Positions 1 to 6,723 are shown, counted from the stretch's first letter. The stretch is 12,391 nt of DNA from JANXQG01 sp037147235 (GCA_037147235.1 JBAWVO010000194.1:1-12391); one strand, 5' to 3'. Notes: generated from the letters alone by a model not told the origin. Numbers and translations: made by a program.

Positions 1-22
1 CGTCCAGGGGGGCGACGACCAT
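1..22 (-). CDS. Possible 5' end of a gene cut by the window edge
   Basis: Reading leftward, an ATG at 22-20 is preceded by GGAG with an 8-base gap, a good ribosome binding site, and opens a frame of seven codons (MVVAPLD) before the window ends. It would start 52 bases after the stop of the minus-strand prenyltransferase-repeat gene, a spacing that fits a shared transcript. No hairpin terminator lies between them. Seven codons are too few to assign a family, so only the start-site context supports this call. Confidence 0.35.
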
Positions 23-74
23 CAATGATTCTCCAATTGTACCATCTTATTTAACCGAACGCAACACATTCTTT

Positions 75-1163
75 TTATTTTTTTTCGGAACTCTTTTTCA
101 AGCTGCCAATCTTACCCTCTTGGAGAATCGGAAGATACCGATTGGGGATTGCCAAAACAAAACAAGAAACGGAGGTCAGCCAAAACCGCCCTTGCCCATC
201 ATCGCCCCAAGCCCCGTCACGGGTCTGAGCGATGATGACTCGGTCGCGGAGCAAAGGATAGCACCGCTTCCATCGTTCGCCGCCCGCTTGGTAGAGGGCC
301 TGGGCCACGTAGTATAGAGTGTATGCGTCAAACGGCGTGGCCGTGCTAGGCTTGGCCACGACCTCGCGCAAGGCCGCTTCGACCTGATCGAGACTTTTTG
401 CGATCCGCCAATCATCATACTGGGCGAATTCCTGCATGCACACGGCACCGGCGGCCGCCATCGCCACGGTCTTCCCACCACCATTGTAGGTGAACCAGCC
501 CGGATACCCTTTCTGCTCTTCCTCCGAGTCACTCGGATCGCACCCGTCTGGTCTATAAAGTCCTCTCACGTGGCGAATGGCCTTCTCAATCACCGTGGGC
601 GGAATGTCAAAGCCACTGTCCATTGCGCTCCGCAGTGCCTTGGCCTGCATCACCGACAAGCTAAGGTCGCCGTCGGCCGGCGCGGCCCCGTAGCTCCAGC
701 CGCCGCCGGGGCCTTGGCACTGGATGATCACCTTCAAGGCACGATCCAAGGTTGGCCCGATCCGCTTGTCGTCCGTCATGCCGTAGGCCTGGCCTAAAAC
801 AAACGTCGACAGCCCATGGTTGTACATATCCTGATTCGAGATGTTCAAGAGGCCCGAAGGCTTGGCCTTGGTCACGACGTAGTTCAGGGCTTTCTGCACG
901 GCTGGCCCATACTTGCCGTGGCCAGGAGTGTGTCCGTCAGACAGGAAAGCCAGCGCGCCCAGGCTCACCAGTCCCAGGTGGTTGGAACCCCAGTTGCCCT
1001 CGGCCCCTTGGTTTTTGGCCAGCCAATCCAGTCCGCGTTGAATCGCTTTCTCACTTTGGGGGTTGATTTCCCCGCGACGTTGCCCCCACGACGTGGTCGG
1101 AAAGGCGCAGAGCAACACGGCCACAACAACACATTTGCCCCACGCAGGAAGCCTGGCAGGCAT
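75..1163 (-). CDS. Exported prenyltransferase/squalene-oxidase repeat protein
   Basis: This 362-residue protein has the alpha/alpha-barrel repeat pattern of squalene/hopene cyclases and prenyltransferase beta subunits. Repeat-like segments include AIQRGLDWLAKNQGAEGNWG (40-59), a second around 140-157 ending in GPGGGWSY, PGWFTYNGGG (221-230), and AQTRDGAWGDDGQG (312-325). The first 27 residues form a signal peptide: basic MPARLPAWGK, a VVVAVLLCA core, and a likely cut near SWG-Q. The cyclase acid motif DxDD is absent, only DGDLS being present at 164-168, so cyclase activity is doubtful. The family is abundant and mostly uncharacterised in planctomycetes. The frame is open upstream to a TTG at 1244, but that start overlaps the promoter at 1200-1228. 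ATG 1190 would give an almost leaderless mRNA; ATG 1163 fits the signal peptide best. No clear Shine-Dalgarno sequence precedes either ATG. The tail (residues 351-362) is lysine- and serine-rich. Confidence 0.85.
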   Translation of the reverse strand: MPARLPAWGKCVVVAVLLCAFPTTSWGQRRGEINPQSEKAIQRGLDWLAKNQGAEGNWGSNHLGLVSLGALAFLSDGHTPGHGKYGPAVQKALNYVVTKAKPSGLLNISNQDMYNHGLSTFVLGQAYGMTDDKRIGPTLDRALKVIIQCQGPGGGWSYGAAPADGDLSLSVMQAKALRSAMDSGFDIPPTVIEKAIRHVRGLYRPDGCDPSDSEEEQKGYPGWFTYNGGGKTVAMAAAGAVCMQEFAQYDDWRIAKSLDQVEAALREVVAKPSTATPFDAYTLYYVAQALYQAGGERWKRCYPLLRDRVIIAQTRDGAWGDDGQGRFWLTSVSCFVLAIPNRYLPILQEGKIGSLKKSSEKK

Positions 1164-1199
1164 GATCGAGAGAAATTTTACGGTTTGCATAGTGTAGTT

Positions 1200-1228
1200 A
1201 TTATGGACCGCCCACTCGGTGATGTCAA
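1200..1228 (-). promoter_or_regulatory. Sigma70-like promoter of the prenyltransferase-repeat gene
   Basis: Reading leftward, TTGACA (1228-1223) is followed after exactly 17 bases by CATAAT (1205-1200). The -35 box matches consensus fully and the -10 box matches five of six bases. Transcription would begin near 1193, giving a leader of about 30 bases to ATG 1163. This argues against the TTG start at 1244. Confidence 0.7.
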
Positions 1229-1254
1229 GCAAATTAGTTGTCAAGCAAATTAGT
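1223..1254. repeat. Perfect 2 x 16 bp tandem repeat at the promoter
   Basis: The unit TGTCAAGCAAATTAGT occurs twice without a mismatch (1223-1238 and 1239-1254). On the minus strand each copy ends in TTGACA, so the -35 box of the prenyltransferase-repeat promoter is duplicated 16 bases upstream. It may be a direct-repeat operator or a recent slippage duplication. Confidence 0.9.
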
Positions 1255-1553
1255 AAAACGGAGTATTATTCCGTTGCTTCTATCTTTTTCGGGTAAACGG
1301 AATGAATTCCATTCTACGTAGGCTGCTTTGCACATTTTACAAGCTACAGTTTGGGAATGTTACCATGGCGGACTGTCCAATCCGGGGTTTGGTCCGCTTT
1401 TTCGGCATGGCTCGAACCACGGCCCTAACGGTTGACGAATTGAATCACGCCCATTTTTCGGCTCAAAAGCACCGTTTTTCCGACAAAGCGTTGCTCGAAA
1501 ACAGAAACTCGATCCCTTGTGCATTCCGTTCTCCTGAAATTCAAACAATTCAT

Positions 1554-1582
1554 TTGACTTTTTCGCGAGGGTATGCGATACT
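1554..1582 (+). promoter_or_regulatory. Extended -10 sigma70-like promoter facing the SUMF1 genes
   Basis: TTGACT (1554-1559) and GATACT (1577-1582) are 17 bases apart, and a TG one base before the -10 box makes it an extended -10 promoter. Transcription would start near 1589 and run toward the SUMF1 genes, leaving a leader of about 500 bases. A 6 bp stem (1594-1599 with 1614-1619) lies at the predicted 5' end. Confidence 0.5.
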
Positions 1583-1659
1583 GAGAGGTTAGATTGGCTG
1601 ACTGCCGGCGCGAAGCCAAAACCTGATGACTGTAGAACGAGACCCTTGGACGCCACACG

Positions 1660-1675
1660 GGCGGATCCATCCGCC
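1660..1675. repeat. Near-perfect 16 bp palindrome
   Basis: GGCGGAT (1660-1666) and its complement ATCCGCC (1669-1675) are separated by CC. As RNA it would fold as a 6 bp GC-rich stem with a TCCA loop, within the long leader predicted from the promoter at 1554-1582. No T-run follows, so it is not an intrinsic terminator. It could be a protein-binding site. Confidence 0.5.
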
Positions 1676-1996
1676 GATCGAAGAGCATCCCGACCATCCC
1701 GCCTGCCTAACTCGTTGCGATGATTTGCCGACGCGCAAAGTATCCGCAACGCCCCGCCCCCCTAAGAATTCCCCCGACGAACGAATTGGAGCAACTCAGA
1801 AGATGAGCTCGATCGTGAAATTCCAGCTTGAAAGCCAAGTCGGGATCGTTGCAAGAGACGACGAGGGGGCCGCGCCATGAACCAATTCCATTGGAGACCG
1901 CCCTTTCTGAAGAAGGCTGGACGCTACTTCCTGCCCCCACGCGGTCCACCATGAAAAAGAAGCTTTTCGATTCCCCCTGGCTATCTTACAAAACAC

Positions 1997-2050
1997 AACT
2001 GACGTGACCAGTCTAATGTCACAAACTGACGTGACCAGTCTAATGTCACA
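1997..2050. repeat. Perfect 2 x 27 bp tandem repeat with internal dyads
   Basis: Two identical 27-base units lie head to tail (1997-2023 and 2024-2050), ending 36 bases before the ATG of the first SUMF1 gene. Each contains GTGACCAGTCTAATGTCAC (2004-2022 and 2031-2049), an inverted repeat with arms GTGAC and GTCAC around 9 bases. The duplicated dyad is suggestive of a tandem operator. The second SUMF1 gene lacks it, although the rest of its leader was copied. Confidence 0.9.
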
Positions 2051-2086
2051 AATTTCTGTAACCTTTTTATTAAGAGAGAGAAAACA

Positions 2087-2962
2087 ATGACTTTGAAGAA
2101 TCTGACATCCTTACTGTTGGTAGCCGCCCTATTTGTCGCTACCGCAAGTCTTGCACAAGCCGCCGTGCCCGAAACCGTGACCGTGGGCAACCCCGGCAAC
2201 GCAGCCGACACGACAAACTTCGGCGCAGTGCCCTACACCTACAAGATCGGCAAGTTCGAGGTTAACAACGAGCAGTACTGCGAGTTCCTCAATGCCGTCG
2301 CCGCGACCGACGCCAACGACCTGTATGACGGCCGTATGGACGGCGGGCCGGAGAACTGGGGCGGGATCGCGCGGAGCGGCGATTCAGGCAGCTACAAGTA
2401 CACCGTCCGCGAGGGCATGGGCAAGAAGCCGGTCGGTTACGTGACGTGGGAGAGCTGCATCCGTTTTGTCAACTGGCTCAGCAATGGTCAGGGCAAGGGC
2501 GACACGGAAAAAGGCTCTTACGAGATCGGTGCTGATGGGGTGAAGGTGCCCGATCACGCCGCCTTGGCCAAGGGAACCGTGGCCAAGTGGGTCATGACCA
2601 GCGAGAACGAGTGGTACAAGGCTGCCTACTACGATGCGAGCAAGCAGGGCGGCGCCGGCTACTGGCAATTCCCAGTGAAGAGCGATACTTCTCCGGAAGC
2701 CAATCTCAGCTCGAATGCCCCCTCGGACGGAGGCAGCTTCAAGAATTCCGTCAGCCCCTATGGCACCTTTGACCAGGGCGGCAACGCATGGGAGTATAAT
2801 GATGCCCAGGCCGACGGCAAAGTTGGTTTGCGTGGCGGGTCGTACTACATCAACGACAACGACAACTACATGCGTTCGTTTACCCGTTATGACGTGCTGA
2901 GTGCCAAGTGGCCCCACTACGGGTTCCGCGTTGCACAGGTCGGAGGCGAGGCGAGCAAGTAG
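2087..2962 (+). CDS. Secreted SUMF1/FGE-fold protein, copy 1, lacking catalytic Cys
   Basis: This 291-residue protein has a signal peptide (residues 1-25, MTLKNL start, hydrophobic core, SLAQA-A cut) and a formylglycine-generating-enzyme/SUMF1 domain. Family marks are YKIGKFEVNNEQYCEFLNAV (52-71), PVGYVTWESCIRFVNWL (115-131), WVMTSENEWYKAAYYD (168-183), YGTFDQGGNAWEYND (225-239), GLRGGSYY (247-254) and HYGFRVAQ (277-284). True FGE enzymes carry two cysteines just after RGGSW; here that segment reads INDNDNY, so sulfatase activation is unlikely. The VGNPGNAADTT opening resembles the planctomycete/verrucomicrobial branch that often ends in a PEP-CTERM tag, but no such tag is present. Its role is unknown; binding a glycan or partner is one possibility. 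The ribosome site is weak (AAGAGAG where copy 2 has AGGAGAG). About three quarters of residues match the next gene. Confidence 0.88.
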   Translation: MTLKNLTSLLLVAALFVATASLAQAAVPETVTVGNPGNAADTTNFGAVPYTYKIGKFEVNNEQYCEFLNAVAATDANDLYDGRMDGGPENWGGIARSGDSGSYKYTVREGMGKKPVGYVTWESCIRFVNWLSNGQGKGDTEKGSYEIGADGVKVPDHAALAKGTVAKWVMTSENEWYKAAYYDASKQGGAGYWQFPVKSDTSPEANLSSNAPSDGGSFKNSVSPYGTFDQGGNAWEYNDAQADGKVGLRGGSYYINDNDNYMRSFTRYDVLSAKWPHYGFRVAQVGGEASK

Positions 2963-3012
2963 TCTCGTGTGATTGATTGTGCGGCGATAAGTCGCGCAAA
3001 AATAAAAAATTC

Positions 3013-3050
3013 GCCAGGATCGCGGGGCTGCTTGCAGCCCCCGTCCTGGC
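3013..3050. terminator. Strong hairpin after SUMF1 copy 1
   Basis: Outer stem GCCAGGA (3013-3019) pairs with TCCTGGC (3044-3050), and inner stem GGGGCTGC (3024-3031) pairs with GCAGCCCC (3034-3041). An A-rich run (2999-3009) precedes it, so in the minus direction it would act as an intrinsic terminator with a U-tract. In the plus direction no T-run follows; it may instead stabilise or process the SUMF1 mRNA. Confidence 0.6.
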
Positions 3051-3124
3051 AATCCCATTCGTACTCGGGTTTGTGCAGTTTTGGATACGCAGTCGCAGTC
3101 CTTTTTATTAGGAGAGATAAAACA

Positions 3125-4003
3125 ATGACTTTGAAGAATCTGATATTTTTACGGTTGGTAGCCGCCCTATTCGTGGCTACGGCAAGTCTTGCGCAAGCCG
3201 CCGTGCCCGTTACCGTACCCGTGGGCAACCCCGGTAACGCAGCCGACACGACAGGCTTCGGTGCCGTTGCCTACGCGTACCAAATTGGCAAGTTCGAGGT
3301 GACCCTCGGCGAGTACTGCGAGTTCCTCAACGCCGCGGCCAAGACCGACGAGCATGAGTTGTACGATCCACGGATGGAAAAGTCGCCCGAGAATGGCTGG
3401 AGTGGGATCAAGCGGAGTGGCGATTCCGGTAGCTATACCTACGCCATCATCGCAAGTCGGGACAAGCAACCGGTGGGTTACGTGACTTGGGAAAGCTGCA
3501 TTCGTTATGTCAACTGGCTCAGCAATGGCCAAGGCAAGGGCGACACGGAGAAAGGCACCTATGAGTTTGGTGCTGATGGGGTGAAGGTGTCCGATCATGC
3601 CGCCTTGGCCAAGGGAACTGCCGCCAAGTGGGTCATGACCAGCGAGAACGAATGGTATAAAGCTGCCTACTACGATGCAAGCAAACAGGGCGGTGCCGGC
3701 TACTGGCAATTCCCCGCGAAGAGCGATACGGCTCCGGCAGCCAATATCAACTCGAATTGGCCAACCGAGGCAGGTAAATTCAAGGATTCCGCCAGCCCTT
3801 ATGGCACCTTTGACCAAGGCGGCAATGTCTGGGAGTACAACGATTCTCAGGCCGATGGCAAAGTCGGCTTGCGTGGCGGGTCATGGTACATCAACGACAA
3901 GGATGATTACGAGCGTTCGTTTACGCGTTACAATGTCCTGAGTGCCAAATGGCCCCATCGCGGGTTCCGCGTTGCGCAGCTCGGGGGAGATGCGAGCAAG
4001 TAG
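3125..4003 (+). CDS. Secreted SUMF1/FGE-fold protein, copy 2, lacking catalytic Cys
   Basis: This 292-residue paralogue lies 162 bases downstream of copy 1. The signal peptide is nearly identical (MTLKNL, SLAQA-A), and the SUMF1 marks are kept: YQIGKFEVTLGEYCEFLNAA, WVMTSENEWYKAAYYD (169-184), YGTFDQGGNVWEYND (226-240), GLRGGSWYINDKDDY (248-262) and HRGFRVAQ (278-285). As in copy 1, both FGE cysteine positions after RGGSW are non-cysteine. ATG 3125 is chosen because it aligns with copy 1 and follows AGGAGA at 8 bases; the frame is open back to 2969, but that stretch is copy 1's trailer and hairpin. The copies diverge most at residues 60-112 and 205-222, likely surface loops. The trailer and leader were duplicated with the gene. 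Likely exported; function unknown. Confidence 0.88.
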   Translation: MTLKNLIFLRLVAALFVATASLAQAAVPVTVPVGNPGNAADTTGFGAVAYAYQIGKFEVTLGEYCEFLNAAAKTDEHELYDPRMEKSPENGWSGIKRSGDSGSYTYAIIASRDKQPVGYVTWESCIRYVNWLSNGQGKGDTEKGTYEFGADGVKVSDHAALAKGTAAKWVMTSENEWYKAAYYDASKQGGAGYWQFPAKSDTAPAANINSNWPTEAGKFKDSASPYGTFDQGGNVWEYNDSQADGKVGLRGGSWYINDKDDYERSFTRYNVLSAKWPHRGFRVAQLGGDASK

Positions 4004-4024
4004 TCTCGCGTGATTAAAAATTTT

Positions 4025-4063
4025 GCCGGGATCGCGTGGCTGCCTGCAGCCCAAACCACCCGG
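4025..4063. repeat. Degenerate copy of the SUMF1 3' hairpin
   Basis: After copy 2 a sequence recognisably derived from the 3013-3050 hairpin recurs: CCGGG (4026-4030) pairs with CCCGG (4059-4063), and GGCTGC (4038-4043) with GCAGCC (4046-4051). Shared trailer bases (TCTCGYGTGATT after each stop) show that the duplication unit included the 3' region. One outer pair changed from A-T to G-C. Confidence 0.6.
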
Positions 4064-4124
4064 GATCTACAATTTTATTTGGTTTTCACCGTTAAACAGA
4101 AGAAATGTATAGGAGAACAGCAGT

Positions 4125-5816
4125 ATGAGGGTAGCAGAAGTTTTTGGGAAGCTTTTCGTCGTTCCCATGGTGGCAGCGGCTATTTTGATCTTTGCCGCAA
4201 CGCCGGCCAAGACAGCAACCTATTATGTAAGTCAATCAACCGGGGACGACAGTTCCAACGGACAGGCCGCCAAGCTTGAGGGTGCCGCCGGACCATGGAA
4301 GACGTTTGCGCGAGCCTCGGACAACAACTACGTCGCCGGCGACCGCATCCTGTTGAAGTGCGGCGACACATGGAACGAAGAGCTTCATCCCAAGGGTAGT
4401 GGCACCGCCGACAATCCCATCACCATCAGTTCCTATGGAGAAGGCAAAAAGCCGCTGATCGACCGGCAAGACTACAAGAAAGACCGCTTTGGCATCCACT
4501 TGGCCGATCAGGAAGGCTTCAAGATCGTCGGCATTGAATTTGCCAATTGCATGACCGGCATTTATGGCGAATACTCGGTTGGATGCCCCACCAAGAAATT
4601 CATCTGGATTGAAAACTGCTACTTTCGCGACTCTCTGCTCTACGGGCATTATGAGGATTACCCGAAGAAAAAAATTGGTCTTGGCGTCTGCTTCTTCTCG
4701 TTTGAGACCAAGAAAAAGATCGTGCTGCAAGACGTCATGTTCAAAAACTGCGTCTTCCGCAGGCTGGCCTCCGGGATATGGACGAACAGCCCCGATAACT
4801 TCAATGCCAGTGCGTCCTTTATCTACAATTTTGCAAACTTTGTCATGGAAGACTGCCTGTTTGAAGAAGGCCACCAGTGGCAACAGGGAATGCGTGGGGT
4901 GGACGGCGGAGCCATGCGCAGGTGCGTGACTCACGATACCGGCCGCAATAACAAGGCATTCAACGGCGTGGCCGGTGCCATGTTCTTCCGTTGCAAGAAT
5001 TGGGTCTTTGAAGACAGCGAGTGGGGCTTCGTGGACGTCGGAAGGGGCAGCGGCGATGGCGAGGCGTTCGATTTCGAGGGCAACTGCGATCACATGACCA
5101 TGCGAAACTGTCTCTTCCATGACACGGACGGGCCTGGCTTTCTGATTTGCTGCTATGCCTCCGACGGCAACCCCAGTAAGGATGTCCGGATGGAGAATTG
5201 CGTTCTGAACGGAAAATCCAAGCGTCCTCCCCGAGGATTGTCGAAATGCGAAATCTTCAACACGACGGACCGCAATGAAGCGGCCTGGACCAATTGCCGT
5301 TTCTATCTTTCTAAAGGGTCAATCCTCATGCGGGTGGCAGATCCCGAGAAGGACAAGTGGTCCTCCTTCGTCGATTGCATCCTCAAAGACCTGAGCGCGG
5401 CCTGTAGCACGCCCAAGCTGGACGCTAAGGTGAGTGCCCCGACCGAGGTCGCGGCCAGTGAAGTGGCAGGGAGTGAAGCCACCAAGGCCACCTCGATCGA
5501 ACTCGATTTCGGCAAGCCGACCATGGTCAACGAGTTCAAGATCAAAGAGGCCCCGTTATCCTCCGTCGTACGCTATGTCATCCAGTGTTGGGACGACAAG
5601 GAATCGAAATGGGTGGGTTGCTTCAACGGCAGAACCCTCGGTGCCGACTTCGTGGCGCCGATTGTGAGTCGGACTACGTCCAAGGCGAGGCTCTTGATCC
5701 TAGCGACCAACAAAGGCAATCCCGAAATTGCTGAATTCGCGGCCTACAACGACACGACCGGCGAAGTTTTCAACGTCAAAAAAGGCGCGTCGCCCAAAGG
5801 GCGCGTTGGAAAGTAA
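4125..5816 (+). CDS. Secreted right-handed beta-helix protein with F5/8-type-C-like domain
   Basis: This 563-residue protein starts at ATG 4125, nine bases after AGGAG. Residues 1-31 form a signal peptide (VAAAILIFAATPAKTA). The mature start TYYVSQSTGDDSSNG, then PWKTFARAS (57-65) and AGDRILLKCGDTW (71-83), is typical of secreted parallel beta-helix proteins related to polysaccharide lyases and polygalacturonases. Rungs follow to about residue 422, many with an [END]-[ND]-C-x-[FL]-like step: C165, C209, C244, C329, C359, C391, C418. Residues 455-541 resemble the F5/8-type-C (discoidin-like) domain at the end of many alpha-L-fucosidases: SIELDFGKP, VIQCWDDKESKWV, SKARLLIL, PEIAEFAAY. It may bind or cleave a polysaccharide; no lyase catalytic set is assignable by eye. 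Short basic tail (GASPKGRVGK). It lies 121 bases after SUMF1 copy 2, possibly on the same transcript, and ends before a strong hairpin. Confidence 0.8.
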   Translation: MRVAEVFGKLFVVPMVAAAILIFAATPAKTATYYVSQSTGDDSSNGQAAKLEGAAGPWKTFARASDNNYVAGDRILLKCGDTWNEELHPKGSGTADNPITISSYGEGKKPLIDRQDYKKDRFGIHLADQEGFKIVGIEFANCMTGIYGEYSVGCPTKKFIWIENCYFRDSLLYGHYEDYPKKKIGLGVCFFSFETKKKIVLQDVMFKNCVFRRLASGIWTNSPDNFNASASFIYNFANFVMEDCLFEEGHQWQQGMRGVDGGAMRRCVTHDTGRNNKAFNGVAGAMFFRCKNWVFEDSEWGFVDVGRGSGDGEAFDFEGNCDHMTMRNCLFHDTDGPGFLICCYASDGNPSKDVRMENCVLNGKSKRPPRGLSKCEIFNTTDRNEAAWTNCRFYLSKGSILMRVADPEKDKWSSFVDCILKDLSAACSTPKLDAKVSAPTEVAASEVAGSEATKATSIELDFGKPTMVNEFKIKEAPLSSVVRYVIQCWDDKESKWVGCFNGRTLGADFVAPIVSRTTSKARLLILATNKGNPEIAEFAAYNDTTGEVFNVKKGASPKGRVGK

Positions 5817-5886
5817 TCGCCGCGACGGGACCGATTTGGTCACGGCAAGACAAACGAAGTAAGGTTACCTAACTCGATGTGTTTAG

Positions 5887-5938
5887 CCCTGGCACTTGTG
5901 CCGGACACGGTCCGGCGCAAGCCGCCAGGGTGTTTTCT
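5887..5938 (+). terminator. Rho-independent terminator-like hairpin after the beta-helix gene
   Basis: Outer stem CCCTGGC (5887-5893) pairs with GCCAGGG (5924-5930). Inner stem TTGTGCCGGA (5896-5905) pairs with TCCGGCGCAA (5911-5920) through one G-T wobble around loop CACGG. TGTTTTCT follows directly. It sits 70 bases after the beta-helix stop and only 25 bases before the esterase ATG, so it could be a terminator or an attenuator for the downstream genes. Confidence 0.65.
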
Positions 5939-5955
5939 ATGGAAGGATGATTCAG

Positions 5956-6720
5956 ATGATGAAAAAATGGTCACTCAGGATGCTGTGCCTGATCGTCGCG
6001 ATGGCGATTTTCGGCCAGCTTGGAATTGCACGCGGCGAGGATACCAAAGCCACGAAGCCTGCCATCGTTCCCAACCCGGCCCATGACCCCACCAAACCGG
6101 TGCCGGGAGGTGTCCGCTGGTTCGGGCGAAATCATGCAAAATATCTACAGCAGACCCAGGCCGGGAAGATCGACCTCTGTTTCCTGGGTGATTCCATCAC
6201 GGCAATGTGGTCGGGGGGGTTGTTCGGCAAGTATTACGGCAAATACAAAGTCGTGAACTTCGGCGTCGGCGGAGACCGGGCTGAAAATGTGTTATGGCGG
6301 CTGGAAAACGGCGAACTCAAGGGGCAGTCACCCAAAGTGATCGTGCTGATGATAGGAACCAACAATTTAGGTTTCAATACGGTCGAAGAGGTCGCCCTAG
6401 GTGTTGAAACCGTGGTCAAGAACCTCCAGGGCAAGTTCCCCAAAACCAAGATCCTCTTGCTGGGGATTCTGCCCAAATTGGGCGACGCGAAATTGCCAAC
6501 CGAGCAGATGTTGGTGAAAATCGAGAAAGTCAACGCCATCACCGCCAAGCTCGACGACGGCAAAATGATTCGCTATCTCGATTTCGGTCCCAAGTTTCTC
6601 GACAACGACAAAAAAATACAAGGTGGCATTCTTGCCGATGGCGTACATCTGACCGGAAAAGGATACGAGATCTGGGCCACGTCCATGAACCCGCTACTGA
6701 CTGAGATGATGGAGAAATAG
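5956..6720 (+). CDS. Secreted SGNH/GDSL-family hydrolase (probable carbohydrate esterase)
   Basis: This 254-residue protein begins at ATG 5956, nine bases after GGAAGG; the frame extends back to 5896, but that part is the hairpin. Residues 1-27 form a signal peptide (MMKKWSLRM, hydrophobic CLIVAMAIFG, ARG-E). All SGNH blocks are present: block I LGDSIT with nucleophile Ser80, block II NFGVGGDRAENVLWRL (101-116), block III GTNN (134-137), and block V DGVHLTGKGY (228-237) with Asp228 and His231. It most resembles the platelet-activating-factor acetylhydrolase beta/gamma-like branch, which in polysaccharide-degrading bacteria often deacylates sugars. Removal of acetyl or similar esters from the glycan attacked by its neighbours is inferred. 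Its stop lies three bases before the ATG of the GH2-GH29 gene, whose ribosome site (GGAG 6711-6714) is inside this gene, so the two are probably translationally coupled. Confidence 0.88.
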   Translation: MMKKWSLRMLCLIVAMAIFGQLGIARGEDTKATKPAIVPNPAHDPTKPVPGGVRWFGRNHAKYLQQTQAGKIDLCFLGDSITAMWSGGLFGKYYGKYKVVNFGVGGDRAENVLWRLENGELKGQSPKVIVLMIGTNNLGFNTVEEVALGVETVVKNLQGKFPKTKILLLGILPKLGDAKLPTEQMLVKIEKVNAITAKLDDGKMIRYLDFGPKFLDNDKKIQGGILADGVHLTGKGYEIWATSMNPLLTEMMEK

Positions 6721-6723
6721 GGA

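Larger units (their letters stand above)
1255..2086. other. Long intergenic region with no convincing gene
   Basis: About 830 bases separate the divergent prenyltransferase-repeat gene from the first SUMF1 gene. The open frames here are short and overlap on both strands, and none has a recognisable protein pattern. Visible structure: an inverted repeat AACGGA / TCCGTT (1257-1262, 1270-1275), a promoter-like sequence (1554-1582), a stem TTGGCT / AGCCAA (1594-1599, 1614-1619) enclosing GCCGGC, a near-perfect palindrome GGCGGATCCATCCGCC (1660-1675), and the 27 bp tandem repeat (1997-2050). Three very short frames (1803-1880, 1877-1954 and one beginning at ATG 1951) follow one another, the first two overlapping as ATGA, but they encode only 18 to 25 residues and I do not call them genes. 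Confidence 0.6.

Noticed and set aside
75..1163. Active squalene/hopene cyclase
   Set aside because: The DxDD catalytic motif is absent, the protein is about half the usual cyclase length, and it carries a signal peptide.
1302..1880. Small plus-strand frames (1302-1592, 1626-1880) as genes
   Set aside because: No ribosome site, no family resemblance, and equally long frames overlap on the other strand. The first contains a promoter-like sequence near its end.
1997..2050. CRISPR array
   Set aside because: The two 27-base units are directly adjacent with no spacer between them, and no cas gene is present.
2969..3124. N-terminal extension of SUMF1 copy 2 to an upstream ATG
   Set aside because: The extension encodes the trailer and hairpin of copy 1; ATG 3125 has a good ribosome site, a signal peptide and aligns with copy 1.
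2087..4003. Functional formylglycine-generating enzymes (sulfatase maturation)
   Set aside because: Both copies lack the paired cysteines after RGGSW, and both are exported with no sulfatase nearby.
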